64,000 nucleotides of DNA from a bacterium (GTDB lineage Bacteria > Bacteroidota > Ignavibacteria > SZUA-365). Position numbers and translations under genes: made by a program. Below, one piece after another: positions 27,801 through 37,032 of the stretch (its first letter is position 1; every line of letters starts with the position of its first letter). The notes beneath the pieces are model-generated. The model saw only the letters and a list, made by a program, of their open reading frames with translations, had not been told where the DNA came from and searched no databases. The DNA lies in the NCBI GenBank assembly GCA_020444325.1, contig JAHLLD010000015.1, positions 79,971 to 143,970 on the forward strand, written 5' to 3'.

Positions 27801-30800
27801 ATGAGACAATGGATACGCTTGCAGGGTTTCCTGTTGGCATGTATGATCCTGTCGGGATCTGCGTTCGCGCAGGCTCCGCAGCCAGGGTATGACAACCCTG
27901 CTCCAGCCCTGCCGGGTACGGTGGTGCAGGACCAGGACCTGGCAGTTATCGAGACCAACTGTGCCGATATCGACCAGGCAATTGATCTGCGTGACGCGCT
28001 CGTTGAAAACGGCGCAGTCGTGTCAATTATCACTTCGCCGCAGCGCATGCTCGCGTGGGTACCTGAAGGCGCCCGCGAAGCCGTGCGTTCCACACAGCTG
28101 TCAACCGCAACCGGAAGCATCGGCGTGATGACACTGTCGTATTCCTCGGCGGAGTTCGACATGAATCACGATCCGAACCAGATGCTCGCAGCGGAAAATG
28201 ACGCTGACAGGGCCATTGTCGAATATCTGGATTTCATCAAACGTCCACTCACGGATGAGGAAAAGGAAGCGATCCGCGAGCGGGAATTCGAGATTCAGAA
28301 GAAAATGGAGCTGGAACCGCCGCTTGATTGCATGGACTGGCCGACGACGGACATGCAGTCACCCCGTGAACTCAATGGCGGTATCCCGGCCATTGGCGGG
28401 ACCGAGGATGCAGTGCTGCGACGCACCGCGATCCGCGGCTTTGTCGTACACACCAGTTTTTTTGTGGAAAGTAAATCCGGTACCGGCACGTGGAACTGGT
28501 CGTCACTGATCTACACGCGCTACCGGAACTTCTATATCGCCGGTATGAATTACTGGTCCAGTTTCGTGGCCCGATACGGAAAGTCGGTAACCACACTCTG
28601 GCGTCTGTACAGTCCGTATTCCTCCGGCGCCCAGGTGAACGGTGAGCCCACCTCCATCGGTGAAGATTCCTATATCCCGCAATGTGTTATCAAAGTCGCA
28701 CCACCGACACCGTGGGACCTGCCGCCGAACTGGGAATGGGCCGGGGCCGGACTGCGCTGGGGCTGGTATTACAACAAGCGCATCCGTGAAGCTTATGATG
28801 CAGACGATGCGATCTGCGGTTTCATCTGTTACAAGCCCACGTACGATGAAGCTGTCTGGCCGCATGCCAACGGCGTCATCTGGGGCGGCACCGATTTTGA
28901 AGGAGTGTATTTCACGCTCGATACGCAGTACTGGCAGGCGGAGCTGGATCCGTTCAGCGCTCCGCAGCGCAATGTGATCGCGCATGAGATCGGACATCTC
29001 TGGGGTGCCCCTGACGAGTATCGCAGCGACAACTGCAACTGGTCGTACCGTGGCATCCGTAATGTCAACTGCCAGAGTACAACCTCGGCGTACCTTCGTT
29101 CCGGTACCATGAAGGGATGGGACGGCATCATGGTCACCAACTATACGAATGGCAACAGCCTGGCGACTCCGGTGCATACCGGCGTGATCAACAAGCTGCA
29201 GGCCGTGACCACCCGCTGCTTCTCGAGTACGCCAACGGGCGTCACGCTGTCGTTCCGCAACTGTGATGGCATCGGAACCGTCAATCGCAATACGCCAACC
29301 TGTATTCCGATGGATTACGATTACTGCCATCGCATCGTTGCCCCGAGCAAGGTGTTCAAGTCGGGACAGTGGTGGTATTTCGACCACTGGAAGGTGACGC
29401 GTGAAAATAACAGTGTTACCAATATTGACTACTACGGCAACGAACTGCCGTCGTATGCATTCAGCAGCACGTTCGCGAATGCGGCGAAGGATGTTGAGGC
29501 GGTGTTCACGAATAATCCGCCGGACATTTTCTCCAACAACACGACGTTGCAGGCGGATCTTGCGCCGGGGAATTTCGCGGTGTCACCCGCTCTCGCAATC
29601 GGTTTGCGCTGGCGTGTGAAATACAACATGCTTGATGCGGATACTCACATTGAATACGAGGCCAGTGCCGGAAACTGGAAGGAACTCTCCTTCGGCGATT
29701 TCACACTCGGACCCTTCCGCGTGGATATCAATCAGTGGACTGGCGTTCACATCAACAAGGTACCGAACGCTTCCGGCAGCGGTTCTACGGTCATTCAGCC
29801 GAACAAAACCTACCGCTTTCGCATCGTTGGCGAGTTCAACGGGAATAGAGGTACGCCCTCGACTCCCGCGTCGGTGACCACGCGTCCCGCCTCCCCGGCA
29901 GATACTGCCTATTGCTACGACGCGAACGAACCAAATTCACCTTCGAATCCGACCGTGCTGACTTCCTCGGGTCCGGGAATGGAAACCTATGCGCTCGATG
30001 GCGCAATCGCCATTTCACCGTATCCGGCGGAATTCACGTGGTTCGTTCCGATATGGGACTTCTACCGCATCACCGTCATCAACGTGTCGAACCAGCTGTT
30101 CGGCGAGCGTGTGACGCTGAAGGTGCGTCCCAAAGACGGCTCCGATTTCGTCCCGCGTCTGCGTGCGCAGCGCGTCGGACAGAACACTTACATCAATGGC
30201 ACCACCCTGGGTGGTGTTGCGACGCTGAATCTGACCTCTGATGGTGAGTACCTGATCAGAGTGGAATCGCAGATATCGCAGACCATTTCATGGGACTTCG
30301 TGGATCGCTCAGGCGGACACTACAGTTTCGGTGAGTATGAACTCGAGGTCAGCCGCACGGTGGCGAAACCCGGATTCAAAGTCCCCGATCTCTGTATCAA
30401 CTGTATCAAGCTCAAGCTCGTGCAGCCGCTGCCCGGAGAAATCATCATGCGGCCGCATCCGAAGTTTGACCTCTTCTCGACAGGTATGGACAGAAATACG
30501 CCACAGATGTTTCAGATGTATTACCAGACACCACCGGGGTATTCCTTCCTCGGATTCACTGGCGATCTCGGAGAGATACAGAAAAATCCTGCGGATGTCA
30601 GTTTCGGCCCGAATTCCGAACCGGGCGAATACTCCGTCTATCCGGTCATCGAGGCCATCAGCAGTGGACAGGCCGAACTGGTGGTGATAAATCCTGAAGG
30701 ACCCGGTGGTCCCTTCGACGCACGACAGGCAACAAATATCGGAGGTACGCTGACGGCGGAGGCGAAACCGCCACAGGGCTACACGTTCGTTGGTTGGGGC

Positions 30801-32855
30801 GGCGATACCACATCCACCACGAATCCTCTGCAGGTCACCATGTGGCGCAGTAAGCGGCTTATCGCCTACTACCGCCCGAAACCCTGCACGCCTGAGCCGA
30901 TGACGGAATGGAGGCATATCCTGAAATTCACCAATGCCCGTCAGAACGAGGTTGAGATGACCTATGGTATGCTGACCGGCGCAGGTGATGGACTGGAAGC
31001 CGGACAGGTGGATCTCCCGCCGATTCCGCCTCCCACGGCGTTCGATATCCGCTTCATCAACATTGCCGGATCACAGGGCAGCACCACCGATCAGCGTGCG
31101 GTCAAGAGCTCGCACACCTACCAGGGACGCGTGCAGACTGGCGGCACCGCTCCGGTAGAGATGAGGTGGGATCCCCCTGCAGCGTCGCCGAATGCAAGCT
31201 ACACGCTGAAGATTCAGGGCGTGAGCGGCAGTATCGACATGCGCTCGGAATCCAGCTTCACGTTCAAGGATGAGGGATCCTACATCTTCACCATCGAAGT
31301 GAAGGAATCCAGCTGTCCTGAACCGACGGAAGAGAATGAAGTGATTGTCACCACAGAGGACGTGAACAACGACGAATGGCCATGCATCAGTCTGAAGCTG
31401 CGTGTGGTCGATCGCCAGACCGGTGAACCGCGTCCGTACTACAATCCGTACAACCTCAAACTGTTCCAGAAATCCCAGACGGGTGAGAATGTCCCGACGC
31501 GCATTCGCGAATTCATCCAGCGTGACTCCGTGTTGATCGTGCGCATCTGCCCCGATCCCGACGAGCCGACGCGCGATCGTGAAATCGTCGTTGTCAATGA
31601 GAACGAAAACGACGAGCAGAAGAAGGACACCGTCACGGTTCGGGTTCCACCTCCTGTTCCTGACGGCGATGGAGACCCCGAGCGCTTCGTGCTCCGCCAC
31701 GAAGGCGAGTGGGAACTCGTCAGTACACCGCTTGCACTGAAGAGTCCTGACGTCGCGACACTGTTCCAGGATCCGAATCTGCGCCTTTACGGATTCGATA
31801 CCGAGCAGGGTGCATACATCGCTGCTGAAAACATGGTGTTCGGTGAGGGCTACTGGATGAAGGGCATGCCCTTCGATCAAATCCTAATAGGACTCTCGAA
31901 GCCATCCCTGATGCTGGAGGGACTGAGTGGAATCGGTGAGCCTTATGGCTACGGCTGGAATCTCATCGGATCACTCGCCTCGGCGGTGGATGTGAGCAGC
32001 ATTCAGCAGAATCCTGCCGGCAGCATGAAGTCCATCTTCGGATGGGATCCCTCGCAGGGTTATATCGTTCCCACCCAGGTTGAGCCCGGCAAGGGCTACT
32101 GGGTGCGCCTTGATCCTGACGCCAAGCTGACACTGTCCACCAGTGGTGTACGTGGCAGCGGCGGGGGTACGGCGTATGCGCGTACGGTTTCCGCCATTGA
32201 CCTGGCCGGAATACTGACGCTTCAGAACGGAGAGGGCCAGACACGACCACTGTATATCAGTGGGACGGTAGCAGATGACGCCATGCGCAAGGACCTCACA
32301 CTTCCCGAGGTCCCGCCTGCAGGTGCTTTCGACCTGCGTACCGCGCAGGGCTCGCAGTTCCTCTTCCCTGGTGAAAACATCGTGACGATCCGCGGAAGTG
32401 GACGTCATGTACTCTCCCTGCCTTCGGCAGCACAACGTGCGACGATCGAGGTGCGGGACGAAAACGACAGGCTGCTGCATACGTTTGACGGCAGCGCCGG
32501 CGATCATATGCTGATCGATGTTACGGGTGAACGCATGCTCAAACTGCGCACGCGCGTCGCCCCGGCATCCGAGCAGCTGACGCTCGGCAGCAATTATCCG
32601 AATCCCTTCCGTTCGTCAACGCGGACGTTTATTCCTTATTCGCTGACACAGGACGGAACGGTACGACTGACCGTGTATGACATGCTTGGCCGCGAAGTGC
32701 GCACGCTCGTTCTCGAGACGCAGACCGCTGGCTCACATGTCGCGACCTGGGACGGCCTGGATGCCAATGGCCTCCTCGTCCCTGTGGGCATGTACACCTG
32801 TCGCCTCGAATCAGCAGCAGGCGTTGTTTCCCGTACACTGTCGATCGTCAAATAA
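27801..32855 (+). CDS. T9SS-secreted multidomain HExxH metalloprotease
   Basis: 1684 residues from ATG 27801 (AAAGGAG 7 nt upstream; an ATG at 27786 overlaps that site and is less likely). The signal peptide ends SAFAQ (about 24). The zinc site HEIGHLWGAPDEY starts at H395; H395, H399 and D405 would be the ligands and E396 the base, the HExxHxxGxxD arrangement of snapalysin-type metzincins. Further domains: a fibronectin-III-like segment, an InlB B-repeat-like domain (GYTFVGWGGD), a PKD-like domain, a module with two GWNLIG/GKGYW halves at about 1300-1445, and a FlgD-like T9SS type-A tail (NYPNPFRSS, DMLGREVR). It is probably a secreted protease acting outside the cell. It has its own strong promoter and is followed at 14 bp by the BACON gene. 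Confidence 0.87.
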   Translation: MRQWIRLQGFLLACMILSGSAFAQAPQPGYDNPAPALPGTVVQDQDLAVIETNCADIDQAIDLRDALVENGAVVSIITSPQRMLAWVPEGAREAVRSTQLSTATGSIGVMTLSYSSAEFDMNHDPNQMLAAENDADRAIVEYLDFIKRPLTDEEKEAIREREFEIQKKMELEPPLDCMDWPTTDMQSPRELNGGIPAIGGTEDAVLRRTAIRGFVVHTSFFVESKSGTGTWNWSSLIYTRYRNFYIAGMNYWSSFVARYGKSVTTLWRLYSPYSSGAQVNGEPTSIGEDSYIPQCVIKVAPPTPWDLPPNWEWAGAGLRWGWYYNKRIREAYDADDAICGFICYKPTYDEAVWPHANGVIWGGTDFEGVYFTLDTQYWQAELDPFSAPQRNVIAHEIGHLWGAPDEYRSDNCNWSYRGIRNVNCQSTTSAYLRSGTMKGWDGIMVTNYTNGNSLATPVHTGVINKLQAVTTRCFSSTPTGVTLSFRNCDGIGTVNRNTPTCIPMDYDYCHRIVAPSKVFKSGQWWYFDHWKVTRENNSVTNIDYYGNELPSYAFSSTFANAAKDVEAVFTNNPPDIFSNNTTLQADLAPGNFAVSPALAIGLRWRVKYNMLDADTHIEYEASAGNWKELSFGDFTLGPFRVDINQWTGVHINKVPNASGSGSTVIQPNKTYRFRIVGEFNGNRGTPSTPASVTTRPASPADTAYCYDANEPNSPSNPTVLTSSGPGMETYALDGAIAISPYPAEFTWFVPIWDFYRITVINVSNQLFGERVTLKVRPKDGSDFVPRLRAQRVGQNTYINGTTLGGVATLNLTSDGEYLIRVESQISQTISWDFVDRSGGHYSFGEYELEVSRTVAKPGFKVPDLCINCIKLKLVQPLPGEIIMRPHPKFDLFSTGMDRNTPQMFQMYYQTPPGYSFLGFTGDLGEIQKNPADVSFGPNSEPGEYSVYPVIEAISSGQAELVVINPEGPGGPFDARQATNIGGTLTAEAKPPQGYTFVGWGGDTTSTTNPLQVTMWRSKRLIAYYRPKPCTPEPMTEWRHILKFTNARQNEVEMTYGMLTGAGDGLEAGQVDLPPIPPPTAFDIRFINIAGSQGSTTDQRAVKSSHTYQGRVQTGGTAPVEMRWDPPAASPNASYTLKIQGVSGSIDMRSESSFTFKDEGSYIFTIEVKESSCPEPTEENEVIVTTEDVNNDEWPCISLKLRVVDRQTGEPRPYYNPYNLKLFQKSQTGENVPTRIREFIQRDSVLIVRICPDPDEPTRDREIVVVNENENDEQKKDTVTVRVPPPVPDGDGDPERFVLRHEGEWELVSTPLALKSPDVATLFQDPNLRLYGFDTEQGAYIAAENMVFGEGYWMKGMPFDQILIGLSKPSLMLEGLSGIGEPYGYGWNLIGSLASAVDVSSIQQNPAGSMKSIFGWDPSQGYIVPTQVEPGKGYWVRLDPDAKLTLSTSGVRGSGGGTAYARTVSAIDLAGILTLQNGEGQTRPLYISGTVADDAMRKDLTLPEVPPAGAFDLRTAQGSQFLFPGENIVTIRGSGRHVLSLPSAAQRATIEVRDENDRLLHTFDGSAGDHMLIDVTGERMLKLRTRVAPASEQLTLGSNYPNPFRSSTRTFIPYSLTQDGTVRLTVYDMLGREVRTLVLETQTAGSHVATWDGLDANGLLVPVGMYTCRLESAAGVVSRTLSIVK

Positions 32856-32869
32856 AGGAGAGTGATAAA

Positions 32870-33958
32870 ATGAAATACACAACTATACTCGTCCTCGGTT
32901 TTCTCCTGCTGGCCGCTTCCGCGGCCGCGCAGGAGTTCCGGGGCGTATCCCTGGAAATGACCGTTTCGAACAGTCAGGGCCGCGAGCAGGTCGTGGTTCT
33001 CGGGTCACGTGAAGGCGCGACCACGGGGCTCGACCCTTCTCTCGAAGAATCGGAGCTGCCGCCGCTGCCACCGAATGAAATCTTCGATGCACGCTGTATC
33101 AGCACACCGGGCAAATCACAGCTCGGACTCGGCTCACTTGCCGATTATCGTCCCTGGCCATCTGCTCCCATGACGGAAACCTATACCATAGGCTACCAGG
33201 CAGGGATTGACGCTTCCGGTGTCATTCTCAGCTGGTCGGAAAATCTCCCCGGACGCATCACGAAACTGATGGTGGACGGTGAGGATGTCATGGGGCAGAC
33301 CAGCGTGGAAACACAGTTTGCAACGGGACAGATTATCGTGGAGGTCGGTTTTGATCCTGCTCCGTTGAGCTTCATGGCGACCCCCAATCCCATGAGCTTC
33401 ATGGTCAACAACAAGGACCCGCTTCCGAGTAAAATGCTGACCATCTCCCCGCAGGGGGATGCGACGGCAAGCTGGGTTCTGTCAACCAATGTGGATTGGC
33501 TTTCTTTCGTCCCCGCTGCCGGCGAGGGTGAGCAGGAAGTCGAAGTGTCCGTCAATACACAGGTACTCGAACCGGGTGAGTACAGCGGCATGATTTATGT
33601 CCGCTCCCCGGTGTACAATGCCGAAGCCGATGTTGAAGTGAACATGGAAATGGTGCTCGGTGCTGAGGCTGTACACCGTCCCGGAACGCTCATGCTTTCG
33701 CAGAATTATCCGAACCCGTTCAATCCCTCCACGGTTATTGATCTGGATCTCGGCACGATTCTTTCGAAGGAGCGTCCATCACTGCGCATCTTTGATTTGC
33801 TGGGACGGGAGGTCGTGGATCTGTCGTCTGAGCTGCTGATACGCAGCGGTGTGCAGAGCGTGCATTTCGACGCCGCTGCACTGGCCGCTGGCAGTTATCG
33901 CTACGTTCTGCGGTACGGTGAACGCCTCGAGTCGCGTACGATGACGCTTGTGAAGTAG
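32870..33958 (+). CDS. T9SS-secreted BACON-domain protein
   Basis: 362 residues. ATG 32870 follows AAAGGAGAG. The signal peptide ends AAAQ (about 21). Residues about 165-265 form a BACON/Ig-like domain (LTISPQGDATASWVLSTN, WLSFVPAAGEG, then VSVNTQVLEPGEYSGMI), a fold often attached to carbohydrate- or mucin-targeting proteins. The C-terminus is a T9SS type-A sorting domain (NYPNPFNPST, DLLGREVV). It lies 14 bp behind the metalloprotease and before a terminator, so the two form an operon, and it may be an accessory binding protein. No catalytic motif is visible. Confidence 0.82.
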   Translation: MKYTTILVLGFLLLAASAAAQEFRGVSLEMTVSNSQGREQVVVLGSREGATTGLDPSLEESELPPLPPNEIFDARCISTPGKSQLGLGSLADYRPWPSAPMTETYTIGYQAGIDASGVILSWSENLPGRITKLMVDGEDVMGQTSVETQFATGQIIVEVGFDPAPLSFMATPNPMSFMVNNKDPLPSKMLTISPQGDATASWVLSTNVDWLSFVPAAGEGEQEVEVSVNTQVLEPGEYSGMIYVRSPVYNAEADVEVNMEMVLGAEAVHRPGTLMLSQNYPNPFNPSTVIDLDLGTILSKERPSLRIFDLLGREVVDLSSELLIRSGVQSVHFDAAALAAGSYRYVLRYGERLESRTMTLVK

Positions 33959-33982
33959 CGCATCGACAACGTTCCATAGCCA

Positions 33983-34020
33983 GCCCGCGGGACAACACCT
34001 GTCCCGCGGGCGGCATTTTT
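33983..34020 (+). terminator. Strong intrinsic terminator after the protease operon
   Basis: A perfect 12-bp stem, GCCCGCGGGACA with TGTCCCGCGGGC, has a 5-nt loop and is followed by GGCATTTTT. Confidence 0.85.
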
Positions 34021-34052
34021 CACTCATGTTCACTTGACGGAAGCACAGTACC

Positions 34053-36887
34053 ATGAATCTACGCAGCATACTCGTATTAATAGGCCTGCTCGCCGCGGGC
34101 AGTATGGCGTCGGCGCAGTATGCGGATGTCAACAGTTTCCTGCAGCTCGGCGGCTCCTCCTATATCAGTATTCCCTACAATGACCAGTTAAACCTCAACT
34201 TCGCCAATACCGGGCAGATCAGTATCGATGCCTGGGTGTATCCCACATCCGGTGGTACGAAGATGGCCATCGTCGGCAACGACGAGGCTACCGGCTACTG
34301 GTTCGGGATGACGTCGGCACGCAAACTTCGTTTTTCCCCGAATCCGGGAATGTGGCAGGAAAGCAGTTCCAGCATCCCGCTCAACACCTGGACGCATGTC
34401 GGCGTCAGCTACGATGCGTTCAAGAACTCCATGGTGTTTTACATCAACGGTTCCATTGACCGGACTATCAGTACACCCCAGAGCTATATCGCGTACAATT
34501 ACTCTGATCTTCGCATCGGGGCAGACCGGCTGAAAACCGGTCCTGCGATGTACTGGAACGGGGGACTCGATGAAGTCCGCATCTGGAACGCCGCAATGAA
34601 TTACAGCAATGCGGCCGGACTGCTGTACCGTATTCCGCTCGCGATGACCGGCGGATTGCACGGCCGCTACATGATGGGTGGCTGGCGCATGAACGGCAAT
34701 GCCCAGTCGGTTGACGGCAAGGTAAACGGAACAGCCATCGGCGGCGTGTCATACGCGACGAAGCCGGACGCGCCGTTCTATTCGCGCATCGCGTTTGTCG
34801 CCACGAATGGCCCCGACCGCAGCGACCATCTCACCATTCCGCATCGCGCCGCCCTCACGCTTACCCAACCCTTTACACTCGAGTGCTGGGTTCGACCGAC
34901 GTCTGGCGGGAACACCCAATACCAGACCTTCATCACGAAAGGACTTTACAGCTCGAGTCGCTATAACTACTGGTTTGGTCTCAACAAGTCGAATATGCGG
35001 CTCATGTTCTTACCGAACGGTGACTGGAAGAATCCCACGACCAGTAATGCAGCCCTTCCGCTGAATGCGTGGTCGCATGTTGCCGCTCGTTTTGAACAGA
35101 ACGGAAGCAACTTCATCGCCACGGTTTTCATTGACGGTGTTCCTGCCGGTTCACGCAGCTATACCAGTACCGGCAGCGGAAATACCGATCCAGTCATCAT
35201 TGCCGCGGCAGGGACGCGGTCTTCCGGATATACTGCCTACGGGTACAGCGGTCATATCGATGAGGTTCGCATCTGGAAGGTGGCTCGTACGGATGATCAG
35301 ATTGCGGACTACCATCGCGTGGAGATGCAGGGCGGACAAAGCGGCATGCTTGCCCGCTATCCCATGCACGGCGACGATGTGGACCGTTCCGGGAATAATT
35401 TTGACGGAACCGCCGATTTTCGTGGCTCCACCGCCTATTTTGCCGATGCGTCTTCACAGCCGAGCCCACCGAATATTGTGCTCATTCGTCCCCTCGGCGG
35501 CGAGCGCTGGGAAATCGGATCGACGCAGAGCATACGCTGGACGGCAATCGGACTCGTAAACGTGCGTATCGAACTCTCACGTGACGGCGGACAGACCTTT
35601 ACTCCGCTTGCCGCTTCCGTGCCTGCGAGTCCGGGTGCGTATCAGTGGACCGTTGACGGTCCCCCGACCACCACCGCCATTGTCCGGGTACGAAATATCT
35701 CATCAAATGAATTCAGTGCACAGAGCCAGTCCTTCCAGATCGAGGACCCCGTCCCTGTGCTCGACGTGGCACCTCGCCAGCTGGTGTTCAACATGTATGA
35801 AGGTGGTCCCGCACCGGCACCGCAATACATCCACCTCAGGAATGTCGGTGGAAAGACGCTGTCATGGACGGCGAATCGCCTCAGCAAAATGTGGTATACG
35901 CTTGACCCGGAACAGGGCAGCAGTAACGAAGATTCCGTCAAGGTGGAGATCACCGACACCCAGCTGGCCCTCGGGACACATACCGATAACGTGCGCATCG
36001 GTGGGAATGCCGTCAATGCCGGCATCCTCGTGAACATTGTCTGCAACGTCGTGCCCGCTGAATCCTATCAAATATCCGGGACGGTGCGCACGGGAAGCGG
36101 AGCTCCCGCCGCGGGCGTGCGCATGGTCGTTGTCGGAACGATGAGTGCGGAAGCCTGGACTGATGCCAGCGGCGACTACGCCGTGAGCGGACTGATACCG
36201 GGTGATTACAGTATCGCGCCGACGAGCACGTTTTTCGATTTCACTCCCGCGTCAGAGAGCTTTAACGGCCTGTCTGAAGACAAGTCGGGTGTGGATTTCC
36301 GTGCGACACGACGGAGCGGCGACATCGTCATTCGCTTCAAGGAAGGCTGGAACCTGCTGTCCATTCCCATCCCGCAGGATGATAATGGCGTCGGCGAGGT
36401 GTTCCCGAACGCCGTGGGAACAGCCTACGAGTACATTCCGGATCAGGGATATGCGGAAGCAACCGAGCTGGAGCCCGGAAAGGGATACTGGATCAAATTC
36501 AACAGTCCCGATTCCATCGTTATCAGCGGACCGTATCAAACCGCGCTGGAACTGACATTACAGGACGAGTACGGTGGATGGAATCTGATCGGTGGTCCCT
36601 GTGGAACCGTTCCGCTCATGAACATCGCGGAGAATCCCGCTGGTGCCCTGTTGCAGGTGTTTGCCTACGATCCGGACACCGGCTACATGGATCCGCCGGG
36701 AGCCGCACTGCATGCAGGCCAGGCGTATTTCATGCGTGTCAATGTCGAAGCCGTGGTCCAGCTCATCACGCAGAGCTTTGCACCGGTCGGAAATCCATTT
36801 CTCGAGGATGCATGGTACCATGCACACGACAGGAAGCGCGCTTCACCGCCGCCTCCGCCTTTCATGAAGCCGCCACCGGAGAACTGA
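34053..36887 (+). CDS. Secreted LamG/concanavalin-like repeat protein
   Basis: 944 residues. ATG 34053 has a weak GGAAG; the signal peptide ends MASAQ (about 22). Two LamG/concanavalin-A-like domains occupy about 25-190 and 245-420 (each with ISIDAWVYPTSGG- or TLECWVRPTSGG-type cores and a DEVRIWN/DEVRIWK strand). A sandwich resembling Kre9 family domains (IRWTAIGLVNVRIELSRDGG) is followed by a BACON/anchor-D-like segment and a carboxypeptidase-regulatory-like domain (ISGTVRTGSGAPAAGVRM). At 765-925 lie two GWNL...GKGYW halves like those in the protease at 27801. It ends in a proline-rich tail with no T9SS motif, so the export route differs from its neighbours or the tail has been lost. It is probably a surface glycan-binding protein. 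Confidence 0.82.
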   Translation: MNLRSILVLIGLLAAGSMASAQYADVNSFLQLGGSSYISIPYNDQLNLNFANTGQISIDAWVYPTSGGTKMAIVGNDEATGYWFGMTSARKLRFSPNPGMWQESSSSIPLNTWTHVGVSYDAFKNSMVFYINGSIDRTISTPQSYIAYNYSDLRIGADRLKTGPAMYWNGGLDEVRIWNAAMNYSNAAGLLYRIPLAMTGGLHGRYMMGGWRMNGNAQSVDGKVNGTAIGGVSYATKPDAPFYSRIAFVATNGPDRSDHLTIPHRAALTLTQPFTLECWVRPTSGGNTQYQTFITKGLYSSSRYNYWFGLNKSNMRLMFLPNGDWKNPTTSNAALPLNAWSHVAARFEQNGSNFIATVFIDGVPAGSRSYTSTGSGNTDPVIIAAAGTRSSGYTAYGYSGHIDEVRIWKVARTDDQIADYHRVEMQGGQSGMLARYPMHGDDVDRSGNNFDGTADFRGSTAYFADASSQPSPPNIVLIRPLGGERWEIGSTQSIRWTAIGLVNVRIELSRDGGQTFTPLAASVPASPGAYQWTVDGPPTTTAIVRVRNISSNEFSAQSQSFQIEDPVPVLDVAPRQLVFNMYEGGPAPAPQYIHLRNVGGKTLSWTANRLSKMWYTLDPEQGSSNEDSVKVEITDTQLALGTHTDNVRIGGNAVNAGILVNIVCNVVPAESYQISGTVRTGSGAPAAGVRMVVVGTMSAEAWTDASGDYAVSGLIPGDYSIAPTSTFFDFTPASESFNGLSEDKSGVDFRATRRSGDIVIRFKEGWNLLSIPIPQDDNGVGEVFPNAVGTAYEYIPDQGYAEATELEPGKGYWIKFNSPDSIVISGPYQTALELTLQDEYGGWNLIGGPCGTVPLMNIAENPAGALLQVFAYDPDTGYMDPPGAALHAGQAYFMRVNVEAVVQLITQSFAPVGNPFLEDAWYHAHDRKRASPPPPPFMKPPPEN

Positions 36888-36923
36888 ACCGGCAGGTTCA
36901 CGACACCGGACAGTAAGACGAAT

Positions 36924-36973
36924 CCCCGCTGTTTCCAGCTCAGCTCGATGAGATAGGAGACAGCGGGGGTTTG
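36924..36973 (+). terminator. Likely intrinsic terminator of the LamG gene
   Basis: CCCCGCTGT pairs with ACAGCGGGG (9 bp) across a 27-nt loop, followed by GTTTG. The loop is long, so strength is uncertain. Confidence 0.55.
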
Positions 36974-37032
36974 TACATCAGACAGTATTCTCCGATATTC
37001 AGGGTTTCGCGAACCTCCCGGAGCTACCTGTC

